A stretch of 64,000 bases of DNA from contig NC_091971.1 in assembly GCF_036711975.1 (NCBI RefSeq), forward strand, positions 19,289,501 through 19,353,500, read 5' to 3'. The notes under the pieces were generated by a model. That model did not search any database. It saw only the letters and a program-made list of their open reading frames with translations, and had not been told where the DNA came from. How positions within the stretch are numbered: the first letter of the stretch is position 1; every line of letters begins with the position of its first letter. Source of the DNA: Onthophagus taurus. Taxonomy: Eukaryota > Arthropoda > Insecta > Coleoptera > Scarabaeidae. Made by a program: the position numbers and the translations under genes. Below, piece by piece: positions 23,470-36,100 of the stretch.

Positions 23470-25163
23470 CCGGAGGTATATACACATAAGAACCGACACA
23501 GAGTAGGGACATGTAGAGGACAATAAATTAAGATGATTTAACGCAACTTATCTCTATACCAAGTTGTATCTCTGAGAAGTTATAGGCTTTCAAAGTTGGG
23601 TCTTAAATTTTTGAAACATTGAATATCTTCGTAATACATTAAGCTAGAAAAACCAAATTTGGTATACGTTATGAGTGTACCGAGGGTAGTTGAGACCAAT
23701 TGAGGCATTTCAAAGGGTTGATTAAGGGTGATGGTTCCCTAAATTTTGGCAGATTTTTTTAACCTTTTTGTGGATTTAATACATTATTACCTCATTTCAC
23801 GTGGAATTTAATTCTAAAACTTTTTTTACTCTTACTATTTTTTAAAAAACATTGTCGTTTTCATAAAAAACTCAAAAAACTAAAGACGCGTATCTTGTTA
23901 ATGCTACTTAAAATCATCGATAATAGTAGTAGTCGGCCGTGAAATTGTACGTAATTTGAGAAATAAACTGTTTATTATGAGTTAAAAAGACATCATCCAT
24001 AAACCAATTTAGTTTAGGCATAATAATTTTTTAGTGATAAAGAGAAAATCCCCAAAATGTCAAAATTAAGTACTTTTGGTTTTAAAATCGATCATAACTC
24101 AAGAATGAAAGGTGATAACGAAAAGTTTTTTAGGAATAAATTGTTTATTATGAACTAAAAAGATATTATTGATAAACAGATATTGTTTAGATGTAATGAT
24201 TTTCTTGTGATAAAGAGAAAATCCCCAAAATGTCAAAATTGAGTACTTTTGGTATTAAAATAGATCATAACTCAAAAATTAAAGGTGATGGAGAAAAGGT
24301 TATTTGAAATAAATTGTTTATTATTAACTAAAAGGACATTACTCATAAACAGATTTGGTTTAGTTATAATGATTTTTTAATGATAAAAAGAGAAAATTAT
24401 CGAAATATCAAAATTGAGTACTTTTGATATTAAAATTGATCATAACTCAAGGCGGAAAGGTGATGGACAAAAGTTTTTTAGGAATAAGTTGTTTATTGTC
24501 AACTAAGAAGACATCATCCATAAACAAATTTAGTTTAGATGTAATGATTTTCAGGTGATAAAGAGAAAATCCCCAAAATGTCAAAATTGGGTACTTTTGG
24601 TGTTAAAATCGATCATAACTCAAGAATGAAAGGTGATGGAGAAAACCTTGTCGTGAAATAACTTTATACCCTATTTGTCAAGTTTGACGTACAATTTCAT
24701 AGCCGACTACTAAATTTTCTCTTATTTTAAGTAACATTACGAAATACGTGTCTTTAGTTATTTAAGTTTTTTATGAAAACGACAATGTTTTTTAAAAAAT
24801 AATACGAGTAAGAAAAGTTTTAGAATTAAATTCCACATGAAATGAAGTAGTAATGTATTAAATCCGCCAAAAGGTTAAAAAAATTTGTCAAAATTTAGGG
24901 TACCATCACCGTTAATCAACCCTATGAAATGCCTCAATTGAGTTCAATTTGCTACCAATTAATACCCTTGGTACACTCATAACGTATACCAAATTTGGTT
25001 TTTCTAGCTTAATGTATTACGAAGATATTGAACTTTTTAAAAATTTAAGAGCCAACTTTGAAGGCCTATAACTCCTCAGGTGTACAACTTAGTATAGAGG
25101 TAAGTTACGTTAAATCATCTTAATTTGTCCTCTGTGTCGGTTCTTATGTGAATCACCCTATAT
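23470..25163. mobile_element. Foldback element with ~450-bp inverted arms and internal tandem repeats
   Basis: The left arm (about 23483-23940) and right arm (about 24690-25150) are inverted copies: CACATAAGAACCGACACAGA near 23483 reappears inverted near 25131-25150. Shared inner blocks include TACGTTATGAGTGTACC on the left and its inverse on the right. The centre (about 23940-24660) holds four tandem units of about 174 bp, marked by GATAAAGAGAAAATCCCC (or a variant) at 24036, 24209, 24382 and 24557. No coding capacity. Long arms plus an internal tandem array are what is known of foldback (FB-like) elements; this family is unidentified. Confidence 0.75.
23940..24660. repeat. Four tandem copies of a ~174-bp unit inside the foldback element
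   Basis: The spacing of the landmark GATAAAGAG is 173, 173 and 175 bases. Each unit also holds GATCATAACTCAA and GGTGATG-like blocks. Copies differ by point changes and small indels. Confidence 0.75.
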
Positions 25164-26742
25164 ATCGCAGTAACTCGATATTTTAGTGATGTGATGCTTC
25201 TTATACTTTTGTATAATGATGGCAATATAATATTTCCAAATTTTTTAGGTCTACCCTGACATGGCATTAAATCAAGAATTTTAAACTCTGCATTATCATC
25301 CATGGGTGTTTTATATAAAATTTTATATGATTCATTTCTTAAAAATCGCATCCAGCATATTTGCAATTTGACAGACCAGAATTTGAAAGTGGTGAAACGT
25401 TGAGATGTGGAATAACATTCGCAAATGCAGCAATATCTAATTGATTGTCTAAATTGTCTGCTTGCGTCTCATCTCTATCACCGCTTTCATCAATAACTTC
25501 ATCATTTTGACATTTTTCCAGGTCCACAAAATCTACTTCCTGTTTCTCTAATTTCCAAGTTTATTGAATGGCCAAATTCCTAGTATGTGATATATTTGGG
25601 TGTAAAAGATTCCAAGAGGGCAGATTTTGATAGTTCAGCAATTTTATATAGAGATGCCAATATTTTGAATGTGCCAAACATTAAATTTTCAGTTTGTCTT
25701 TAAACGGGTCAAAAACACTGACATCCAGCGATTGTAATTTGTGTGACTTGTATGGTGATCAAGAAAGATAGATAATCCCATTGTCACGATAGTAGTTAAC
25801 AGCTTCAATAGAAATATGTGCCTCGTGATTATCACAAATAATTAGAATTTGTTATCTTTAGTGTATGAAGTTTGAAGATGAATGTGTTGAAGATCTTGAA
25901 TATACAATTCAGCTGTCATCTAGCCGCTCCTATTTTCCAAACCAAGACTGCCTTCGGGTGTGCCATTTAGATTTAAACCCATTTTAATCACCTCGCGTTT
26001 GCTGTTACTGTTTCATAAAATATTACTAATTCCCCATATTAAGCTGAAACAATTTGTTCTATTTGCCTATGCGTCTTTTCAGCCAAAACTATAGGCGTTG
26101 GTGTGAATTTAAATGCAAAGCTTCTTGCTGCACTTGTATTTTCAGGCTTTCTGATTTCTGTTCCTAAATCCTGCCGCCCAATCTTTTCCGACACGTTTAT
26201 GTTTTTTTCATGATAAGCCAATGTCAAAAGTTGTTGCTAGGATAACCCATAATGCATCTTACTACAAGTCAGCAAATATTCAGAAAAGACTTTCTCTAGC
26301 CGAGCTGTGACCCTTCAGTCTTCCTAGAAGCTTTTCCAAACTTTTCAATATGATGTTGCTGAGTTCCAGGTTTGATACCATACTTGTCAGCGGCTTTTCG
26401 TATAGATAATACTTTCGAAGTAACTTCAAATACAGCGGTCTTGATCTTCTCTTCATCTATATTACACCTTTCAGTCTTTGGCTTATACATCCGCACCATT
26501 TTTTAATGATAACAAAATAATTGGGGTACCTTAATTAGTAGTTAATACTTCAAAGTACCACAAAATTATTAAAAAAAAAAAACACGAAATCCTTCATACT
26601 TGATGCCCTAACTTACCTTTGGTATATATAAATCATTACAAGATGGCACAAAAGATAGCTAAAACACTTTTACACTTAAAGGCACGTTTTAAAGATGTCA
26701 CAAATCGAATCAATTTAGTCTTGATTGCGCCCCACCTCCCCC

Positions 26743-27194
26743 TATAGACAGTATTGCCAATAATTGGGTACTTTACCTTATATGTATTCTATAGACCTAA
26801 TTCTATAGATTAATTATAAAATTAAATTCTTACTTAACACGTTATACGGTGCTTTATAATCAAAAAAAAAATTAATCTAAATAGAGATAATAATAAAAGG
26901 TGTTATTTTTATTAATTGACTCTACAAGTCATTAAAATATAAATAATTTATTATCAGCAGTGATAAAAGTCCTATTTATTGTTTGAAAGTTAAACACCTT
27001 GTGTCAAGTACGGTTGTCGAATTCATGTTATTTATTTTATAACAAAAAAAAAATTTTATGCCAACAAATAAATTTTTTATAACTTCAAAAACATTCTTTA
27101 TTTAACCTTTATCTTAAATATTCCTTTTATTCGCAAACTTAGCCGCAAAGAATACAGGTAACTATAATACAAACAAAGATTATTCAAAAATAAA
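26743..27194 (-). other. MBD-R2 3' UTR and intergenic
   Basis: Downstream of the MBD-R2 stop on the - strand. The + strand TTTATT at 27097-27102 is a - strand AATAAA about 95 bases after the stop, a plausible poly(A) signal. Confidence 0.5.
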
Positions 27195-30100
27195 CTAAAA
27201 CGTGTTCATTTGAGAAAGTTCTTTCAGAACGTTCAAATCTCGCATTAACATTTGAGTGGTTTGTCGAACTTTTGGGTCGAAATCGATGTCGTTTTCGTCC
27301 ATATCCAAAAACGTGTCCAATTTGTCAATTTGGTCTTCAAATTCCATTAATCTCTCTTCAACCAAGGATTGACTGTGTGAGATATGTTCCAATAAGTTTA
27401 ATCGACAATCAGCTGAATCAATCGCCGCTTCTGGTTGTGGTATTCTTGGCGTTTGTAATTGTATATTCTCCAAATTGTTTCCCATAAAAGTGTTTAAATC
27501 TAATTTTGGGAATTCGGTTGATTCTGATGAGCTTTGACTGTCTTTATTTTTTAATAAAGTTAATAACATGGAATCATCCGGTTTTATGTTAGATGCTTCT
27601 TCTTCAGTTTTTTCGGGTAATGGGAGTTTCTCCCATGGTTTTGACCATAAATATAATTTCGGATGGTTTTTAGCTCTAAAAATAAAAAAATGTTACAAAA
27701 TTTCTTTTTTTAACAATATTACAACATCTAACTTACTCAGCAATTTTAATTTTAACTTTCAAAGTATGTAAATAATCCTTTAATTCCAATAATCCCCCAC
27801 TTAAATCGTGAGTTTTCTTTAATTTTTCAAATCTCTCTTTCAATATTGATTCATCTTTACAATGAAAAAATCCAACTGGTAAAGTGCCATGTTTTAACCA
27901 ATCTTGATCGTGAAAATATTTTTTTGAACTTCTCTGTCTAATGGGATTTTGGCAAATATAACAAATATATTTATCAGGAACTTGACTCTCTCTTTGTATG
28001 TTGTTGCAATAAGCGTGTTGCCAACATAAACATAATTCGCATTGAATCATCAAACCATCCTCTTCAGTAATCCCACAAGTACAATTTATAATTTCCTCTC
28101 GTTTCATTTGAACAATTTTTATTACTTCGCCGCCTTCAATGATAACGTTATTTATGGGGGGTTGGGTTGGGGGTAAATCGATTGCGGGATCTAAAACTTC
28201 TTGTTTAATTTCTTGTTTTATTTCAATTGATTCGGATGCGATTCGCTTTCTTTTTTGGTTGTGTTTATTTGAACTACTTTTTGGGGAATCAGTATCAATT
28301 TCTTCTTTAATTTTTAAGCTCGGTCTTTGAGTGCTTGAAATTAAAGCTTTCATATTGATATCATCCCGTTTTGGGATCGCTTCTGATTTAGTTAATAAAT
28401 CTTTTAATTTTATATCAGGATACATGCTTGGGGGCAAACCAGATGGCAAAATCGGCGAAGTTGGTTCATCTTTTTTGTTACTATCCGATTTTGAACTTAA
28501 TAACTTTATTATTTCAGAATGGCTCGCTTCTAAGACGGAATTTGGTTCTTTTTGAGTTATTTTTGGAGTTAGTTTTGAGGTTGATTTAGTATTTGTTGAT
28601 AATCTTTGTTGTTTTTCTGGGCCTGGAGATCTGTCTAAAGATTCGCCAACCGTTCTTGCGTAGGCCAAATCGGCTACATTTGGCGTTGAATCTAAATACT
28701 TTGTGTATTCTGGATGATAATGTTTAACGTGCATTTGAGCTAAATTTTCGCGCCGAAAATTTTTCCCACACCCCTCTATGGGACATTTATAAGAATTATC
28801 AATTAGAGGGATTTTTAAACTGTTTAAATTATCTTGAGTGGCTGTAAAATTATGGTTAAAATTTGTAAATCAATTTGAAATAATTTGTCAAAGTCATAAT
28901 AATTGATAACTTACGTTCTTCTTCAACGTTTGTAGTGGTCTCTGCGGGTTCTTGAACTACGACGGGTTCACTAGTTACGCGAGATGTTGTGGAGCGCCTG
29001 GATTCGTTTCTTGAACGTTTCGTTGGACGTCTTGAAATCGAAAAATCGAACATTTTTTCTTTTAGATTTAATTCGGGATGTTCTTCGATGTAATTTTTTA
29101 TTTCGCTGCGAAGACGAAATCTTCGACCTTCAGGACTTAACAAAAAAAATAGATAATCATTTCAAAAATGTGTAATAACCATGAAGTTATAATAAGGATT
29201 ATTTACAAACATTAAATCAATTACTGCTGGTACCCACCCTGCTTAACCTGAGATATGAAAAACTGAAAAATAATACTAAAACAGTCAGGCTCAAAATCAA
29301 CACGGAAAAAACAAGAATATCAAAATAGCAATATCAATACCACAGCAATGAACAACATAGAAGCAGCCACTTTTTGCATACCTTGAGATGCAATTATTAA
29401 GACTGGGTGCATAAAAAGTTAGGAGACCCATTCTGGCCAATAAAGCACATTTCGCATTGACCACTACATTTCCAATAGTAGAGCCAGTGCAAAAAAATAA
29501 TATATGGAGATCAAGATACAGCTATGAATTGTATCGTGTTTATAAGGACCCGTCATTCTTATCTGGAGTTCATCAGATTCCAGTGTTTATGATGGGTTGG
29601 TCATGTGATTAGAATAGAAGAAGAGAGAATACCTAAGCAAGTAATGGGTAGAAGGATGCAAGAAGTAAGACCGAGAGAGTGGACGAGAATGAGATAGAAG
29701 GCTGCAGTCGAACGGGACATTAAGAGATAATTGGGGGCAGAAACTTGAAGAGAGAGGTCAGAAACAGGGAAAATTGGAGGCAAAGATTGAGGGATTGTTC
29801 ATTTATTAATACATTACAAGTTATACAAATCGAAACGACTCTATAATGTATTTAGAAGTACTACGATATGAAGGAGTTAGATCCAGCGAGTTTGAATTAA
29901 TATCGACTGTTAACACGTTAATCGCCACGTCAGTCTATACATATATGTTCGACAGACTTGTAGAAAGCTATATCAGTCACATATGTTCGACGCCAAGTAC
30001 AAAATGCCATAAATTGTTAAAATGGATCTAAAAGATTCATCACAATATTGAAGTCGAATATTCGCACGATTACAATACTTTCTGTTTTATATATTTAGTA

Positions 30101-33100
30101 TATTCGAGAAAGTAAGAATTGCCCAACTGTGTGGGGAAAAAAATAAATAAAATAGAGTTGGTTATATAATGGTATATTGTTACAAAAAAAGATCACAAAT
30201 CGTAACAATTTGATGAAAGCAAAAGAAGGGCTCTTGTTTGTTGTCGGAACAATATGTTGAAACTTCTTTCGACCTTCTGTTTCAATTATTTGGGTATAAC
30301 ATCCAACATACATTCATCTTATTCTCTTCGTTTCATCATTGTACACCGTTTTTAATGTATGAGTTAAATTTGTCAGGTTATATCTCTCCATCAATACCTT
30401 CACTTTAACTCCTCTGTGGTCTTTCTTCCCTTCTTTCTTTAGTAGTGGGTCTTAGCACATTTTTTACACATGACTGTACCAACTAAATTGGCACTTTTCC
30501 AGCTGCTGTGTTTTTTCTATCTTATCGTTTATAGGCCACACGTCACAGCTTTAAGTTTTTTTTGTTTATTTTTTTTTGTTATACATTGTTTTATATGTTC
30601 ATGCTTTCCTACCCTGCAGATTTCTTTCGGCTATCGCATTCTCAGGTATCCCTTCAATATTTCTACGCCCAGATGATTGTATGAACTGCTTTTTTTTGGT
30701 TGCACAGTTTTTTTTTGTCCAAGATAGACAGATGTAGACTGACAGCTTTTTGCAAGTTAACATCTCAGCCCCATTTATCATACTCTTCAATTTTTCTACT
30801 TTCGTTCTTGTTGTGATAAACTAGAATTTATGTAAAAGTAAAAACTTTTTTGAGAAATATTAAAATGTTTTAATTCTATTTAAGTAGACATGTTTCGAAA
30901 ACTACACTATCACTTGTTGTGATATTCTACCATTTCTTGTATTTCTTTTTTGGTTATAGTTGACTCTATTTCCTTTGGTATTCTGTTACAAACACTTTTG
31001 TCTGACTTGTCTCTATTCTCCGATCATCTCTCTACACTTCTCTTCTACACTTGTTGTTCACGTATCCACAGAGGTGAAAATGGGCATCGAGTTGATTGTA
31101 TTAAAACAAAATCGTCCATTTCGATCTGCATAAGGGAACACCTTCAGCGACGGCGATATTCTCACTCGAACAATAGGTTCAAAACCTTTCAAGGCGACTC
31201 AACTGTTGCCGGGAATTATATAACGTACACGTTTTAACCTAAGTGCACGCTGTACTAAACAAAAATGACTCTAGTCGTAGAAGTTTATAAAATATAAAAT
31301 TAAAAGAATATTCCAACAGAAATTATGGGCTCATAGCGTTGGGTTGGGTTAAATAGTCGCTGACTAATATGGGGAGAGCTCAAAAACACCTGTTTTTCTT
31401 TTTTTGATAATCAACATTCAGACACATGCGATGTCAGTACCGTCTATGTTGAAATTTAAGACTACAGCATAGATCTATAGTAGTCGATAGTCCAAGCACA
31501 AATCTCATGGCAACTTATCAATCAAAGCAGTGACCTATCACCCTACTTTAGCACTTTCTATCAACTCTCCTCCAACAAATCGACATTGGGCGTCTGCATA
31601 CATCTCTTACATTGGCTATCTGTGCCTCTTATTAGTTTACGAGATGCTCATTGTGTTTGACTGTATATTCATAGAATTGATGGAGTTAATACCATACATG
31701 TAATACAATTCCGTTATTTTAATCCATTTTGTCACTATTTACCAATAACTGTTGATATCCATGTTGCAAGTTCCGTTTAAATATTAAAATAATAAACAAA
31801 TAAATATAACTTCTTATCTTACAAAATTCAATTTATTTAAATAATAAAATAAATAATAAATAAATTACACTTTAAAATACAATATATAAACAATTAAACT
31901 GTAAAAAGACAAAAACTACACAAGTTCCTATACAAACGATATATAAAATAACACTGTGTAATTTCATATTTTTAAAATGTTTTTTATATGTCTGCTCTTT
32001 GTGATGTTGATTTTATTTTATTGACCATTCGGCTGAAGATGACTAAGTAAAACTAGTCGAAACCGGTTCCGTTAAAATAAATTGAAATTGAATGCAAGAT
32101 AAGAAGTTATATTTATTTGTTTATTATTTTAATATTTACCAATAAGCCATTAATTAAATGTTTACAGTAACTATAAATTTGTTATAAGTATTATCATGTC
32201 CACTAGACAAGAATTTTATTAATTAAATGAGTAACATCAATAGCGTTAAGAATCGTTAAGGCTTGAACTCAACTAATTTCAAACAATTCAAATACGTAAG
32301 ATGATCTCTTACGTATTTGAATTGTTGTTGACATTCTTTCTGATTCTCAACAATCGTCTTTGCCTCATATTGACTACGTTCTTAACAACGCTTGAATTTA
32401 TATGTCCAATCGGTTCTATATCCTCCTGAATTAGTTTACTCTATTCTGCTTTATTTCCTTCATGTTTAGCCCTTTGCGGTCCGCGCTACATTCGCAGTTT
32501 CATACTAGCCGGTCCACGCTAGATTTGCAAGTTCGTACCAGCCGGTCCGCACAGAGTTCACCAGTCGCTTATTTGCTTGGTAGCGTTTACTTTGGAAAAC
32601 ATTCAAAACGGTAAGATTTTTTATTGTTTACAGCTTATAATACCGTTTAAAGCATTCTCCGACATGCAATCCCGGTTTTCTGTCACAAGTTTCACGAAGT
32701 CTCTTTTCTACTACCTGGAATTTTTCGGTTAGAACAAACTGCACAATCCTTGTGTTTATACTGGAGATGCAGTGTAATTATATGTAACATTCCAGTCGTT
32801 GTTCCTTGTCGCTGGATGATGACAAGATCAAGCAATAGTGTTCCTCTGAATTGTTTGTGAGAAATGTTTTTATTGGTATTAATAGGAGATGCTCCACCAT
32901 TTTAGGGTTTTACGAAGGAAGCAGTAGCTTGCAGTATGTTGGTCTGCTAAATCGACGCTGCCCATACTTTTATTATATTGTACTTGGCTTGAAAACTGGT
33001 TGCGTTCCCCACGTTGACAGCAACGACATGTTTATCACGCCATGAAAGCAACAATATTCCATGTTTGCGATAAGCAATTGTTTCCCCTATCCTTAATTTC

Positions 33101-36100
33101 GGTGATTTCATCCAGAAAGGTGTTCCTTTTCTTTTCGTCATAACCGTTCCCGTTAAATGACATTGTAAATTACTACTAAGTAATTTTTTGGCAAGTATGA
33201 TGCTAGTATAGAGTCTATCGGTAAAATATGGTATTCTATAGCTTCGAATATTGACTGTTGTAGATTATTATACAGGTGTAAAACAATCCGGCTTGTGACT
33301 GGTAAATCGGGGTAAATTAGTGCGTTTGTCGTTTATTGTCCAAAATATGGTAATGTGTATAAATATCCATTAAATGTTTGGTTTTTTGGAATTGTACGTT
33401 TTGATTGAAATTCTTCCTTTGAATCCAACAATGGATTTATCTACCGATTTTCTATGCTGGTACAAAATCTTGTCTGAATTTTTTGTCCAAATAGTTAAGA
33501 AAATAGGCAACTTTATCTAGAAAAATTCTTTCTTTATCGTCCGTTTGCGGCATGGTTTCTAAATGCATTGTCCAAAGTATTTGTAGAAATCGTTTACGTT
33601 TAAAAATTTTATTATAAAATTGAATGTATAAGTGGAATCTTTTGCTCCAATAATCTTTGATATCATGCAGAGGCATCAATCCCATGTTGATAATTATCAC
33701 AAGGAATACTTTTAATTCAGTAACATTATATCAATTATGCCATAATGAGTGCACAGAGACTTCATAGCTGCTAATTATTTTTTGAACATATAAATTTGTT
33801 TCTGTCGCTATTTTACTAACAAGCTCATTCAACTTGCAGCCTTTGCACCTTGTCTCCCATACAAAATTCGATGGAACTGGAATAGGTGTCTCTTTCAGTG
33901 ACATTCTGCCAATCGCTGTTCTGGTCCGTTTCATTATTACTTTCAGATGTATGACTAATTATGTTAATTATGTCTTCTGATTCTTCACCACTTTCGATTT
34001 CAGATGCGCACATTTTCTAAAATTGTTCTTCTATGTCCTCCAAACAATCACTATCATCACTTTCAAATTCATTGTCACGCACTGTTGTACGTCAACTCTG
34101 TAGTCTAGCCATATTAATAAGACTGTAGTCCAGACATAATTAATAATTTTATTCTATTTCGCAAAGTGAACTGTGTAATATCTTTATTGACTACTCTATG
34201 ATAACGTCTCAGTTACAGTTTAAAATTATTATCATAATATTAGTATCTACCCAACCCAACCATTATTTTCGTCCTCTTATTATTGTTTTGCTATGTATAG
34301 AGCCGTTACCCTCAATTGAATAGAAAAACCGTCTTTCAAAAAATCGATAAACTATATCAAAATAGAATTGGTAACAATTTCAGATCCTAAAATTGTTTAA
34401 TTTTTGCAATAATTAATATTAAAATTCAAAATCCCCTCTATAAAAACTTTGGTGGCGTTTACGAAGTTCTCGCGTAAGATCAAGAAGATACAAACGTGCA
34501 TCGTTCTGATCTCTTTAGCGCGTAAGATTCTTGTGGCATCTTGTTCATGCATCTTTTATTGATTTTTATTTCAACCAACCGTGTACGAAACGACGGTGAC
34601 GTCTCCAAAGTTTTTCAAACTTTCATTATTTTTTTTTTTGAAAAACTAAAGCCCAGTTTGAAAAATAAAAAATGGTAGAAGTCTACAATTTTGCTAAACT
34701 ATCGAATAAGCCAATGAAAAAAATTGTAACTGCCCCATTTTGAGTGGATTTTTCACTGAGCATGTTCTGCATCGGTTATTTAATTGGGAGGCTCTCGCGG
34801 AAACAAATCCTCTAGATGGCACACAATGTGTCGTGAATTCTCCAATTGAAGCTACAATATTAGTTATCAATAACGTTCTTGCATCAAGCATAGTATTCTA
34901 GATGTTCTTAACAAGCCATTTATCTACCTCTCCTAACTGCCCATCATTTTCACTGACATTACTTTCAAAATCAGTCAATTATTTTATTGCCAAAGAAACA
35001 GCATAAAGAAAATCAGTAAATTTAGTAAATGAATAAGTCGTTATCTTATCCATCAATTCTTAACCCACATCAGGATGTAGAGAGTTATCCATCTATGTAT
35101 TAGTGTACCATTCTTGACATTTCCATATAATAGGTGTTGTCTTAACATATAGATCGTTTATAGTCAAACCCATAAAAATAGCATGAAAGTATAACTCATA
35201 ACTTGCTGAATGTATTTAATTTCATGTATTAAATTAAAAAAAATTGTTTCAATAATTTTAGCAAATTTGAAGCTAAAACTGAATAGATACCACTGCAAAC
35301 AGATTTTTAACCAAAAATACCCAAACATAATTTATTTCAAATAATAAACAATATACATACTTGTTTTTTAAGATTAGAACAATCTATTTTTTAGATATTG
35401 TATTTCTTACAAGATAATAATAAAAAATCTTTTACTTACTTTAAGATTACTGTATCCCATTTTCCAGCTGAAGCCCCATGAAGCCTTTGAGCAAGATGTT
35501 TAACCCAATTTGATGGTAAACGCGGATCGGGAACGATTACCGATTTTTTTGTACCATCACTAGTTTCAATACACGAATCTTTTCCGACTGGTTTTCCATT
35601 TTCCCATCTAAATAAATTTCAGAAAAAATAATCACACTCAACTCAACATATTAACAAATTTAATCCAAGTTTGAGTACACTTTAAGTTAAAAAAAACAAA
35701 ATAAAATTAAACTTTTTAATTACTTTGGTATCCAAGATTCAATCGTTGCATTATCGTCAACACTCAAATCCGTGGAACTAGCGTTATTTTTGTCTTCTTG
35801 GCTTCCAGCTCGCGCCGTCCTTTTCCCGAATAAAGCTGCAACGTTAATTTTTCGTTTCCTGTCGCGACGTTCCTGCTTCGAACCTTTGGCTGGATCGAAT
35901 AACGGTGATGATTGAACATTTTTTCCCGACGCTTTAGCCATTCGATGAGATTTCAATACTTTTACAAAACCATCGTCAAATTGAACCTCGTAGGTATCTT
36001 TAAATTAAAATACAACTTCAATTTTTTTTTGTTGATTTCCATTATCAGAAACTTAATAATGTTTTATCTGTTAGTATTGGTGTTTTATCGCAAAGTCACG

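Larger units (their letters stand above)
22749..26742 (-). mobile_element. TA-flanked pogo-like transposon with a nested foldback element
   Basis: The ends are inverted (GGGGGAATTGGGGC at 22749; the complement of GGGGGAGGTGGGGC ending 26742), and both are flanked by TA (22747-22748, 26743-26744), the pogo/Tc1 target. On the - strand: HTH_psq region (26499-26296: FEVTSKVLSIRKAADKYGIK) and a middle piece (26227-26039: FKFTPTPIVLAEKTHRQIE). Then come DDE core pieces near 25990-25690 (NLNGTPEGSLGLENRSG, DNHEAHISIEAVNYYRDNG, LQSLDVSVFDPFKDK) and a C-terminal piece (25527-25165). Stops and frameshifts throughout. A 1.7-kb foldback element is inserted at 23470-25163. It lies between the convergent ACK and MBD-R2 genes. 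Confidence 0.82.

Noticed and set aside
30470..30676. A T-rich + strand frame as a small secreted protein
   Set aside because: Low complexity, no acceptor or promoter context, chance-length in AT-rich DNA.
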